From the NCBI GenBank assembly GCA_031385545.1, contig JANNBN010000027.1:1-47479 (forward strand): a DNA stretch of 47,479 nt, written 5' to 3'. Below are positions 15,409-24,005 of the stretch, in pieces (position 1 is the first letter of the stretch; each line of letters begins with the position of its first letter). The stretch comes from JANNBN01 sp031385545 (GTDB taxonomy: Bacteria > Actinomycetota > Acidimicrobiia > Acidimicrobiales > JANYDT01). Below the pieces are notes generated by a model that did not search any database, had not been told where the DNA came from, and saw only the letters and a program-made list of their open reading frames with translations. A program made the translations under genes and the position numbers.

Positions 15409-17157
15409 CTAAGCGACTTCCAGGTGGGCCGCGATGTCTGCTTCGTCGAGCGGGCGAGAGAAGAAGAAGCCTTGCGCGGTGCGCGAGCCGATCTGAACGA
15501 GTTCCTGCAACTGCGCCAGAGTCTCGACACCCTCGGCCACGACGTCGACGCCGAGTGCCGTTGTCATGGACATGATCGCGGAGACGATCACCCTGCTGTC
15601 GTCGTCGGATCCGAGACCCTCGACGAACGACCGGTCGATCTTCACGATGTCAACCGGGAAGCGGTGCAGATAGCTGAGCGAACTGAAACCGGTGCCGAAG
15701 TCGTCGAGCGCGATGTGCACGCCGAGCCTGCGCAACTGGCTGAGCCGCGCCGCAGCTTTTTCCCCGTCTTCGATGAGCACGGATTCGGTGATTTCGAGAC
15801 ATAACCGGTCGGGGCTGAGCCCGGTGCGTTCAAGGATGTCGACGACGATGGTGACGAAGTCCGGGTCCTGCAGCTGACGGCCCGACACGTTCACCGAAAT
15901 CGTCGCCTCTTGGTTGCCCCAGCTGACGGCCTGCGAGCATGCCCGCTCCAAGACCCACTGACCCAACGCCAGGATGAGGCCGGATTCCTCGGCCGCGGGG
16001 ATGAACGCGTCGGGCATGATCGTTCCCTTGACGGGGTGGTCCCACCGCAGCAGTGCTTCGGCTCCGGAAACCTCGTTGGTCAGTAGGTTGACCAACGGCT
16101 GGTACTGCAACCGGAACTGCATGCGATCGAAGGCCATACGCAGATCACGTTCGAGCATCAGCCGCTCGGTGACTTCGCGTCGCAAGGTGTCGTCGAACAG
16201 TTCAACCCGGTTGCGCCCCGCCAGCTTGGCGCGGTACAAGGCGGTGTCGGCCTGCTGGATGAGTTCTCGTGCATCGGCGACCCGCTGCGGATCCGAGATT
16301 GCCAGGCCGATGGAGAGCGACATGTCGAGTTCACCGTGGCTCATCAGGATGGGCTGATTCACCGTGACGAGCAGACGTTGCGCGATCCGCAGGGCCAACC
16401 GACTGTCCGAGATGTCGTCGCAGATGACAGCGAACTCGTCGCCGCCCAAGCGGGCCACGGTGTCGCCAGGACGACTACCAGTCTTGAGCCGTTTCGCGAG
16501 AGCCTCGAGCACCGTGTCGGCTTCCTGGTGTCCGTAACTGTCGTTGATGGACTTGAAGTGGTCGATGTCGATCATCAGCAGCGCAACGCTGGCAGGGAAG
16601 CGGTCACCACGGCGCTTCAATGCATGCGCCAGTCTGTCGGTGAAGAGCGCACGATTGGCCAGGCCGGTGAGTGGGTCGTGCATCGCATCGTGGACGAGCG
16701 ACGCCTCAACCGCTTTGCGCTCCGTGATGTCGGTCAGGCAGATGGTGCAGCCGTCGCCGAACGGGACGATCTTCACCTCGAGCCATCGCTGGGCCCCGGC
16801 GTCGGTGACCTCGACATCGCGACGATACGTGGGCCGGCTTCCGTCGAGGACGCCTTGCAGGCCGACGGCCAAGGCCGCAAGAGACTGGTCCTGTACGCCA
16901 GAGCGCAGCCAATGACCGAGGAAGTCGTTGTCGTTCTCGGGCATGAGCAAACCGGAGTGAGCGTGGCCGAACTCTTGCCACGCAAGATTGGCCAGCACCA
17001 CATTGCTGTGACTGTCGAGAATCGCGATGCCATCATCGAGGTTCATCAGGGCCGACGCAGCAAGGCTCCGATCACGAAGCCCGAGCGGGACAAGGCTCTG
17101 CCCGCCCTCGGCCGAGGGTTGACCGCGTGCGTCGGGGCCATTCGAAATCCCAACCAT
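15409..17157 (-). CDS. PAS-GGDEF-EAL cyclic-di-GMP enzyme
   Basis: A 582-aa protein with a PAS-like sensor (about 35-155, ending in ICLTDITERKAVE), a GGDEF cyclase domain (about 160-320) and an EAL phosphodiesterase domain (about 330-580). GGDEF is intact (ARLGGDEFAVI) and is preceded at five residues by the RxxD inhibitory site (RPGD). The EAL side keeps EALLRW, ISVNVSG, CLEITES, ALDDFGTG, VKIDRSF and VAEGVET, so both activities look possible. No transmembrane helix. I chose ATG 17157; an in-frame TTG at 17283 would add 42 residues of low-complexity sequence. It is downstream of rpmB on the minus strand. Confidence 0.92.
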   Translation of the reverse strand: MVGISNGPDARGQPSAEGGQSLVPLGLRDRSLAASALMNLDDGIAILDSHSNVVLANLAWQEFGHAHSGLLMPENDNDFLGHWLRSGVQDQSLAALAVGLQGVLDGSRPTYRRDVEVTDAGAQRWLEVKIVPFGDGCTICLTDITERKAVEASLVHDAMHDPLTGLANRALFTDRLAHALKRRGDRFPASVALLMIDIDHFKSINDSYGHQEADTVLEALAKRLKTGSRPGDTVARLGGDEFAVICDDISDSRLALRIAQRLLVTVNQPILMSHGELDMSLSIGLAISDPQRVADARELIQQADTALYRAKLAGRNRVELFDDTLRREVTERLMLERDLRMAFDRMQFRLQYQPLVNLLTNEVSGAEALLRWDHPVKGTIMPDAFIPAAEESGLILALGQWVLERACSQAVSWGNQEATISVNVSGRQLQDPDFVTIVVDILERTGLSPDRLCLEITESVLIEDGEKAAARLSQLRRLGVHIALDDFGTGFSSLSYLHRFPVDIVKIDRSFVEGLGSDDDSRVIVSAIMSMTTALGVDVVAEGVETLAQLQELVQIGSRTAQGFFFSRPLDEADIAAHLEVA

Positions 17158-17176
17158 AGATTTGTATGTAAGCACA

Positions 17177-17193
17177 CAGAACGCTCTGTTCTG
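17177..17193. promoter_or_regulatory. Palindrome upstream of the GGDEF-EAL gene
   Basis: CAGAAC-N5-GTTCTG lies about 20 bp upstream of the ATG at 17157. It resembles an SOS box but has a 5-bp spacer instead of 4 and lacks the CGAAC/GTTCG arms, so LexA binding is doubtful. Another dimeric regulator is possible. Confidence 0.35.
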
Positions 17194-17373
17194 CTGACAC
17201 ACGTGATGAATGAGGTCCGGAACCGAACGTGAGTCGAACCACCCAAAAGGTGAAACGTCGCAAAGGTCACACCCAGTCGCCAAATTGGACGCGGGCGGTG
17301 ATATTTGCCGTATCTGGCGAGCTATCGGCCCATCGAGCCACGGTCAGGCTCAGGCAGGCTGAGGGGCCTGGCT

Positions 17374-17562
17374 TTAGGCTTTGGTGATCTTGCCGGAACG
17401 CAGGCAGCCGGTGCACACAGCCACGCGCTTGGGCGCGCCGTTGACCACCGCACGAACGCGCTGAATGTTGGGGCTCCAACGGCGGTTCGTCCGGACGTGC
17501 GAGTGGCTCACGCTTTTGCCGAACGACGGCTTCTTTCCGCAGGTTTCACAAACCGAGGCCAT
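17374..17562 (-). CDS. rpmB: 50S ribosomal protein L28
   Basis: A 62-aa protein starting MASVCETCGKKPSFGKSVSHSH, typical of L28, with cysteine pairs CETC (5-8) and CTGC (50-53), so the zinc-binding form. GGAG lies 6 bases before the ATG at 17562. It is divergent from the fakA-like gene, from which it is separated by 84 bp, matching the frequent rpmB / DAK-phosphatase / recG neighbourhood of Gram-positive bacteria. Confidence 0.96.
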   Translation of the reverse strand: MASVCETCGKKPSFGKSVSHSHVRTNRRWSPNIQRVRAVVNGAPKRVAVCTGCLRSGKITKA

Positions 17563-17631
17563 GCTGATCTCCAGGTACTTGCTCAAAGGATTGCTTGTCG
17601 CAGCGCTGGGCCACGGCAAGCCGGTAAACGA

Positions 17632-17637
17632 TAGCAT
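17632..17637 (+). promoter_or_regulatory. Putative -10 box (TAGCAT) for the fakA-recG transcript
   Basis: TAGCAT lies 9 bases before the ATG at 17647. No Shine-Dalgarno sequence is visible. The spacing is at the long end of the leaderless layout, so this is less certain than the others. Confidence 0.35.
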
Positions 17638-17646
17638 CGACCGCCT

Positions 17647-19386
17647 ATGTCGGTTCCCTCGTCCCTCGACGCCCGCAAACTGGTGGCGATCATCGAGGCT
17701 TTTCGGGGCGGGCTGACCACCAATCAGCAGGCGCTCAACAATCTCAACGTCTATCCGGTCCCCGATGGCGACACCGGTACCAACATGATGCTCACCATGA
17801 CGTCGGTGGCTTCGGCGGTCCAGGAACTGGGGCCAGAAGCTGGTATGACCGAGGTGTGCCAGGCCATCGGCCATGCCGCACTGATGGGTGCACGCGGCAA
17901 CAGCGGCGTGATCCTCAGCCAGATCCTGCGCGGTCTGTGCTCGGTGATCCGAGACGCTCAGCTCATCGACGGCGCTGTGCTCGCACATGCCCTTACCGCC
18001 GCGTCGACCGCGGCATACGGGGCCGTGATGCGTCCCGTCGAAGGGACCATCCTCACCGTGGCGCGTTGCGCCGCAGAGGGCGCTGCCGATGCAGCGGGCG
18101 CCAACCAGGATCTGCGAGCCGTCGCCGAGTCGGCGCTGTCACAAGCCCGCGCGGGCCTGGCTCAGACCCCTGACCTGCTCCCGGTCCTCAAGGCAGCCGG
18201 AGTGGTGGACTCGGGTGGTTCGGGCTTCGTTCTCCTGCTCGACGCAACCCTGCACGTCATCGACGGACGGCCGATGCCGGTGATGGACATCGGTGCCGCC
18301 GCCCGCACCTCCTCGGGTCCCGTTTCCGTCACCCCACCGCAGCGCAGATCCACCGACACCACCGACACCACCGATACCGCCGAAGACGGAGTCGGCGCGA
18401 AGGACGTCTCTGAACTTCGCTACGAAGTGATGTACCTGCTAGAGGCCGAGGATTCACGTATCGCTGCGTTCAAGGACGCGTGGGCGGCCATCGGGGACTC
18501 CATCGTCGTGGTCGGCGGTGAAGGCCTCTTCAACTGCCACATCCACACCGACGCAATCGGCGCAGCAATCGAAGCCGGCGTCGAGACTGGCCGTCCGCGC
18601 AACATTCGGGTCACCGACCTGCTCGACGAGGTCAACGGGCTCACGGGTGTCCGCGTCGAGGAAGAGCGCTGGGTCCGCGAAGCCACTGGCGAAGCAATCG
18701 TCGAGGAGCCACCGCACATCCATCAGCCTGTCGAGACCGCTCTCGTAGCGGTTGCCTCTGGCGATGGACTGAAACGGCTGTTCTGGAGCCTCGGCGTGCA
18801 CCAAGTGGTCACGGGGGGTCAGTCGATGAACCCCTCCACCGGTCAGTTGCTCCATGCGGTCGAGGCGTGCCCGGCGAACGCGGTCATCCTGCTGCCGAAC
18901 AACAAGAACATCATCGCGGTGGCCGAACAGGTCGCTCTCCTCACATCCAAGACGGTCAGGGTCATTCCCACCAAGGGGATCGCCGAAGGGCTCGCTGCTT
19001 CCATGCAGTACGACCCGTCCGGTGACGCCGATGCCAACGCGGTGTCCATGCGAAGCGCTGCCGTCGCTGTAGCCAGCGGTGAGGTTACCCGCGCCGTTCG
19101 GCGTTCGTCATGCGACGTCGGCCCTATCGCCGAAGGCGACTGGCTGGGGATCGGGCAGGACGACGGCATCGTGGCCGTCGAATCCACACTGGTCGACGCA
19201 GCTACCGGCCTGCTCGGCTCCCTCCTCAACGGTCACGAGATCGTCACGATCATCGAAGGTGACGGCGCATCGGCGGCAGACACGAGGGCCATCACCGAAT
19301 GGCTCGCCAACAAGCACCCCGACGTTGCCGCCGAGGTCCACCAGGGCGGGCAACCGTTGTATCCGTATCTGTTCGGGGCGGAGTAG
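17647..19386 (+). CDS. fakA: FakA-like fatty-acid kinase (DAK2-domain protein)
   Basis: A 579-aa protein of the DhaL/FakA family. The N-terminal DAK2 kinase domain has NVYPVPDGDTGTNM (34-47), whose aspartates bind Mg-ATP, and AARGNSGVILSQ-like sequence ARGNSGVILSQ. A linker rich in TDTTDT follows (about 235-250), then the FakA C-terminal region (RYEVMYLLEAED, about 258-269, to the end). FakA phosphorylates exogenous fatty acids held by a FakB/DegV partner; no partner gene is in this window. Its stop is 4 bp before the recG start, a common pairing. The symbol is by family resemblance. Confidence 0.87.
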   Translation: MSVPSSLDARKLVAIIEAFRGGLTTNQQALNNLNVYPVPDGDTGTNMMLTMTSVASAVQELGPEAGMTEVCQAIGHAALMGARGNSGVILSQILRGLCSVIRDAQLIDGAVLAHALTAASTAAYGAVMRPVEGTILTVARCAAEGAADAAGANQDLRAVAESALSQARAGLAQTPDLLPVLKAAGVVDSGGSGFVLLLDATLHVIDGRPMPVMDIGAAARTSSGPVSVTPPQRRSTDTTDTTDTAEDGVGAKDVSELRYEVMYLLEAEDSRIAAFKDAWAAIGDSIVVVGGEGLFNCHIHTDAIGAAIEAGVETGRPRNIRVTDLLDEVNGLTGVRVEEERWVREATGEAIVEEPPHIHQPVETALVAVASGDGLKRLFWSLGVHQVVTGGQSMNPSTGQLLHAVEACPANAVILLPNNKNIIAVAEQVALLTSKTVRVIPTKGIAEGLAASMQYDPSGDADANAVSMRSAAVAVASGEVTRAVRRSSCDVGPIAEGDWLGIGQDDGIVAVESTLVDAATGLLGSLLNGHEIVTIIEGDGASAADTRAITEWLANKHPDVAAEVHQGGQPLYPYLFGAE

Positions 19387-19390
19387 CAGG

Positions 19391-21511
19391 GTGGGGCGAC
19401 GGCTGCGCAGCCTGGCGTCCGTGCCCGTCACGGCGCTCACCGGCGTCGGCCCGAAGAAGCTCGTCGGCCTGGGCGAGATGGATATCTCCTCGGTGCTCGA
19501 CCTCATCACCCATTACCCGCGGCGCTACCTGGATCGAACCAATCAGGTGAGCATCAGGGAACTCGCCGTTGGTGAGGAGTCACTCGTACTCGCCACGGTG
19601 AAACGCAGCGAAGCACGCAAAACCCGCAACAACCGTTCGCTCGTCGAGATCGACGTGTTCGACGGTTCGGGCTATTTGCGCGCCACCTTCTTCAACCAGC
19701 CGTGGCGGGCCAAGCAACTGGCTGCCGGAACCGAGGTGGCCATGTTCGGCCGCATCGACAGCTTCCAGGGTCGCCGCCAGATGACCAATCCCGTTGTCGA
19801 CCTGGTCGGCAAGAAGGTCGGCCGCATCGTGCCGCTCTACCCTCAGTCAGAGAAGAGCGGCCTCACCACATGGGAGTTGGGCGACTGGATCGAAGAGGCC
19901 CTGAACCGAGCCGGCGTCCTTGCCGACCCCCTCCCCTCTGCCATCAGGGACCGCCTCGATCTGGTCGAACGAACCTGGGCAATGCGCCAGATCCACTTGC
20001 CGGAATCGATGGGTGCGGCGCAGGCGGCGCGCAAACGGCTGGCATTCGACGAACTGCTGCGTCTTCAGCTCATCATGGTCCTGCGAAAGCGCGCGATCGA
20101 GCGTGACTCCCAAGGGATCGCCCACGATGCCACCGGCTCCCTCGTTTCCGACTTCACCGCGTCGCTTCCCTTCGCGCTCACGGGCGCCCAGCAGCGCGCC
20201 ATAGCGGAAATCACGACAGACATGTCGTCACCACTGCCTATGCATCGTCTTCTGCAAGGCGACGTCGGCGCCGGCAAGACGCTGGTTGCAGTCATGGCAA
20301 TGCTCACTGCGGTGCAGGGCGGGTACCAGGCTGCGCTTATGGTGCCCACCGAGGTACTCGCCGAGCAACACTATGCAGGCATACGGTTGCTCCTCGAGCG
20401 GTCGGGGATCGAGCAACTCGATGCCGCAACCCTCATGGGATCTCGCCCGGTCACCGTGAAGCTGCTCACCAACCGCACAACCGCAGCCGAACGCCGGGAG
20501 CTTGCCGCTGGTCTGGCCAGCGGCTCCGTCGACATTCTCATCGGTACACACGCGCTGATCGCCGACGCGGTCAGCTTTGCCCGCCTCGGTGTGGCAGTCA
20601 TCGATGAACAGCATCGGTTCGGCGTCGAGCAGCGCGCAGCGCTCCGGGCCAAAGGTGGCGGCCATGACCCGGACCTGCTGGTGATGACGGCTACCCCGAT
20701 CCCGCGTACCGCGGCAATGACTGTCTACGGCGACCTCGACTCCACCATCCTCGACGAGCTCCCGCCCGGGCGAACGCCCATCGTCACCCGATGGGCACGT
20801 GGAGAACTGGCAGTCACCGCCGCCTTGCAGCACGTCCTCGCCGAGGTGGCTGCCGGGCGTCAGGCATATGTCGTGTGTCCCCTGGTTGACGGGTCCGACA
20901 AGATCCAGGCGTCGTCTGCCACCGAGACCTTCGAGGAGTTGCAGGGCGGTCAGCTGCATGGCCTTCGCATGGGCCTGTTGCACGGCCAGATGCCGTCGAA
21001 GGACAAGGAATCCGTCATGGCCGAGTTCCGCGCCGGTCGGCTCGATGTGCTGGTAGCCACCACGGTGATCGAGGTCGGTGTCGATGTGGCGAACGCAACG
21101 GTGATGACGATCCTGTCGGCGGACCGGTTCGGCATTGCCCAGCTGCACCAGCTCCGCGGGCGCGTCGGACGCGGAGCGGTCCAGTCCTATTGCTATTTGC
21201 TCGGCGAGACCACCACCGTCGAGGGCGAGACGCGACTCCTGGCGATCGAACGCTCAACCGACGGGTTCGAACTTGCCGAGGTCGACCTGGAACTGCGCGG
21301 CGAGGGGACTATCCTCGGCACTCGACAGAAGGGCCGTTCAGATCTTCGCCTTGCGTCGTTGCGCCGGGACAAGGAGCTGGTGGTGACAGCCCGCGAGACC
21401 GCTGTGTCCATCGTGAACGAGGACCCCACGCTTGCGGGACACCCCGACCTCGACGACGAGATCCGCCTGTTCGTGGACGTCGACGAAGCCGAATTCTTGT
21501 TCAAGAGCTGA
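19391..21511 (+). CDS. recG: ATP-dependent DNA helicase RecG
   Basis: Branch-migrating helicase that remodels stalled forks and recombination intermediates. The 706 aa start with the wedge/OB region (ALTGVGPKKLVGLGEMDISS, YPRRYLDR), then GDVGAGKT (about 291-298), the DEQH box (about 405-408), TATPIPRT, and the C-terminal LRGRVGRGAVQSYCYL. The GTG at 19391 is chosen because it lies just after the fakA stop and gives the normal N-terminus; the frame upstream of it overlaps fakA. Confidence 0.96.
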   Translation: MGRRLRSLASVPVTALTGVGPKKLVGLGEMDISSVLDLITHYPRRYLDRTNQVSIRELAVGEESLVLATVKRSEARKTRNNRSLVEIDVFDGSGYLRATFFNQPWRAKQLAAGTEVAMFGRIDSFQGRRQMTNPVVDLVGKKVGRIVPLYPQSEKSGLTTWELGDWIEEALNRAGVLADPLPSAIRDRLDLVERTWAMRQIHLPESMGAAQAARKRLAFDELLRLQLIMVLRKRAIERDSQGIAHDATGSLVSDFTASLPFALTGAQQRAIAEITTDMSSPLPMHRLLQGDVGAGKTLVAVMAMLTAVQGGYQAALMVPTEVLAEQHYAGIRLLLERSGIEQLDAATLMGSRPVTVKLLTNRTTAAERRELAAGLASGSVDILIGTHALIADAVSFARLGVAVIDEQHRFGVEQRAALRAKGGGHDPDLLVMTATPIPRTAAMTVYGDLDSTILDELPPGRTPIVTRWARGELAVTAALQHVLAEVAAGRQAYVVCPLVDGSDKIQASSATETFEELQGGQLHGLRMGLLHGQMPSKDKESVMAEFRAGRLDVLVATTVIEVGVDVANATVMTILSADRFGIAQLHQLRGRVGRGAVQSYCYLLGETTTVEGETRLLAIERSTDGFELAEVDLELRGEGTILGTRQKGRSDLRLASLRRDKELVVTARETAVSIVNEDPTLAGHPDLDDEIRLFVDVDEAEFLFKS

Positions 21512-21576
21512 TTACATCGGTAAAGAACCGCTGCCTGCCGACCGATGGACACACGACGGACAAGGAATGAGAACAA

Positions 21577-22962
21577 GTGCCTCACCAAGATGGAGAAAAC
21601 ACACCGCACACGGTGGTCATCGGCGCGGGAATGGTCGGGCTCTCGATAGCCCATCGGCTGGTTCGTGCCGGGCACCGAGTCACGCTGTTGGAACGGGCCG
21701 AGGAGATTGGCGGACTCACCGCTTCTCACACTGTCGGGCCAGTTACCTGGGACCAGCATTATCACGTCACCTTGGCAAGCGACTCTGCCTGGCGAGCGAT
21801 CCTGTCCGACATCGGCCTTGATTCGACGATCGTATGGAAGATCACTAAAACGGCGTGCTTGGCCGACGGCACCCTGCTTCCGGTCTCAAGTCCCGCAGAG
21901 TTCCTTCGCTTCACGCCGCTCTCGCTCGTCCAGCGTGTTCGCCTCGGCGCAACGCTGGCCTGGGCAACGCAGGTTCGCAACGGCCGTGCCCTCGAGCAGG
22001 TCGGAGTGGAACCGTGGCTTCGCAAGCTCTCGGGTGACTCGGCGTTCGACCGCTTCTGGAAGCCACTTTTGCGCGCCAAGCTCGGTGGTGCCTACACGGA
22101 GGCAAGCGCTGCGTTCATCTGGGCAACGGCGCAACGTCTGGGCAAAGCCCGCAAGAATGGGCTCGACGCCGAGAAGTTCGGGTACGTCCCAGGGGGATAC
22201 GCACGCATAGTCGCAACGTTTGTCGATCATCTGCGCGCAGAGGGTGTCATCATCCGAACCGGAGCGGACATCTCATCGGTTTCGACCGGTGAAGTCAGAC
22301 TTGCCGACGGCTCCAGCGTCAGCGCCGACTGCATCGTGGTGACTACCTCGTCCCACGTCGCAGCGCGCCTCGTTCCTGGGCTCACTGAGCACGAACGGGA
22401 ACTACTCGGCGGGATCCGCTACCAGGGTGTGATCGACGTGTCGGTCGTGCTCCCCGAACAGCTGTGCCCTTACTACCTCACGTATCTGCTTGACGAGACA
22501 ATCCTGACCGGCGTTGTCGACATGAGCTCGCTCGTCGAACCATCGGAACTGGGTGGCCACGGGCTGGTGTATCTGCCACGCTACGCGGCACCGGACGACC
22601 CCATGTTCGACTGGAGCGACGAGCGAATCATCGACGAGTTCACCAAGGCTCTGGCAGACGCGTACCCGACCTTCGATCCGGCCCAGATCATCGCCGCGAA
22701 AGTTGCCCGCGTCCGCGAAGTGTTCAGCGTTCCCACGCTCGGCTACAGCGACAGGGTTCTGCCGTTCGCAACGTCCGTCGATGGCGTCTGGATCGCGAAC
22801 GGAAGCCAGATCGTGAACGGAACCCTCAACGTCGACGAAAGCGTGCAGCTTGCCGAGCGCGCCGTCGCAGATGTCTTACGCTCCGGGCGGAGGGACGCAC
22901 GGACGGGCGTCTCGGCTTCGCCTCACACAATCCAAATTCTGACCGGAAGGAGCCAGTCATGA
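21577..22962 (+). CDS. FAD-dependent amine-oxidase-like protein
   Basis: A 461-aa flavoprotein of the NAD(P)-binding Rossmann/amine oxidase type. TVVIGAGMVGLSIAHRL (12-28) is the dinucleotide-binding GxGxxG, ending in the acidic ER at 39-40, and the C-terminal part SVDGVWIANGSQIVNGTLNVDESV contacts FAD. It resembles protoporphyrinogen-oxidase-like proteins found in glycan gene clusters. It starts at a GTG after AAGGA, and overlaps the deacetylase start by 4 bp (ATGA). With that gene and the glycosyltransferase it forms a coupled operon, so an envelope-glycan or lipid-linked-sugar role is inferred. Its substrate is unknown. Confidence 0.85.
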   Translation: MPHQDGENTPHTVVIGAGMVGLSIAHRLVRAGHRVTLLERAEEIGGLTASHTVGPVTWDQHYHVTLASDSAWRAILSDIGLDSTIVWKITKTACLADGTLLPVSSPAEFLRFTPLSLVQRVRLGATLAWATQVRNGRALEQVGVEPWLRKLSGDSAFDRFWKPLLRAKLGGAYTEASAAFIWATAQRLGKARKNGLDAEKFGYVPGGYARIVATFVDHLRAEGVIIRTGADISSVSTGEVRLADGSSVSADCIVVTTSSHVAARLVPGLTEHERELLGGIRYQGVIDVSVVLPEQLCPYYLTYLLDETILTGVVDMSSLVEPSELGGHGLVYLPRYAAPDDPMFDWSDERIIDEFTKALADAYPTFDPAQIIAAKVARVREVFSVPTLGYSDRVLPFATSVDGVWIANGSQIVNGTLNVDESVQLAERAVADVLRSGRRDARTGVSASPHTIQILTGRSQS

Positions 22963-24005
22963 CCAAAAAGTCCTCCTCACAACCGATTGCCAGCCTCAGC
23001 CTGGATCTGGACAACGAATGGGCGTATCTGATGACCCACGGGAACGACGCGTGGAAGAGCTACCCCACGTACCTCCCCACGGTCGTACCCCGCGTGCTCG
23101 ATGTGCTCAATCAATTGGGTCTTTCTATTTCGTTCTTCGTTGTCGGTGCCGACGCTGTGCGGCCCGAGAACCGGGAAGCGATCAAAGCTCTGGCCGATGC
23201 AGGTCATGAGATCGGCAACCACTCGTTCAGACATCAGCCGTGGCTCCACCTGTATTCGAAGCAGGAAATCGTCGACGAGTTCGCTCGCACCGAAGACGCG
23301 CTCGGCGAGGCCACCGGCCGTCAGGTCGTCGGGTTCCGCGGCCCGGGTTACTCGCTCAGCCCCGACGTGCTCGACGTGCTGGTGGAACGCGGCTATGAGT
23401 ACGACGCGTCGACCCTCCCTACTTACATCGGGCCGGTGTCGCGTGCGTTCTACTTCCGCTCGGCGCAGCTGACCGAAGCGCAACGCGCCGAACGTTCGCT
23501 CCTGTTCGGTTCGTGGCGAGAAGGCCTTCGCCCGCTGAAGCCCTATATCTGGCGGACGAACAACGGCGGCTCGATGTTGGAGATCCCGGTCTCTACGTTG
23601 CCCGGGGGCCGCGTGCCGATCCACATCTCCTATCTGCTGTACCTCGCAGCCGTTCGTCCTCAGCTGGCAACTGCGTACTTCGCAACTGCGTTGCGCATTT
23701 GTCAGGTCGCGGGGCTCGAGCCATCGATTCTGCTGCACCCACTGGATTTTCTCGGTGCCGACGACGTTGAGACGCTCGCATTTTTCCCAGCGATGTCGAT
23801 GGGAGGCGAACGCAAGACGCAGCTCGTCAAGGGTTACCTGCGCCAACTTGGCGACTCGTTCGCGGTTGTCAGCATGGAACGCCACGCCCGTCACATCAGC
23901 ACGACGAAGCGAGACCTCCCAACACAGGTTCTCGATCCGGTGACCATCGCTCCTGGCAGCAATCCGCGGTTCTCCGAACTCCAGGACACGTCGGTGTCGG
24001 CTTGA
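22959..24005 (+). CDS. Polysaccharide deacetylase family protein (NodB-like)
   Basis: A 348-aa NodB-fold protein. The metal site is visible: SLDLDNEW (D16/D18), NHSFRHQPW (H88 and H92) and GFRGPGYS (R127, P129), with a late LLHPLDF His. No signal peptide or transmembrane helix is seen, so it probably acts in the cytoplasm on a lipid-linked or nucleotide sugar and not on mature wall polymer. The start ATG overlaps the flavoprotein stop and its stop overlaps the glycosyltransferase TTG; both overlaps are 4 bp, so the three proteins are probably made in equal amounts. Confidence 0.88.
   Translation: MTKKSSSQPIASLSLDLDNEWAYLMTHGNDAWKSYPTYLPTVVPRVLDVLNQLGLSISFFVVGADAVRPENREAIKALADAGHEIGNHSFRHQPWLHLYSKQEIVDEFARTEDALGEATGRQVVGFRGPGYSLSPDVLDVLVERGYEYDASTLPTYIGPVSRAFYFRSAQLTEAQRAERSLLFGSWREGLRPLKPYIWRTNNGGSMLEIPVSTLPGGRVPIHISYLLYLAAVRPQLATAYFATALRICQVAGLEPSILLHPLDFLGADDVETLAFFPAMSMGGERKTQLVKGYLRQLGDSFAVVSMERHARHISTTKRDLPTQVLDPVTIAPGSNPRFSELQDTSVSA

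Noticed and set aside
17177..17193. SOS box upstream of the GGDEF-EAL gene
   Set aside because: The arms are CAGAAC/GTTCTG with a 5-bp spacer, which does not fit CGAAC-N4-GTTCG; kept only as an unassigned palindrome.
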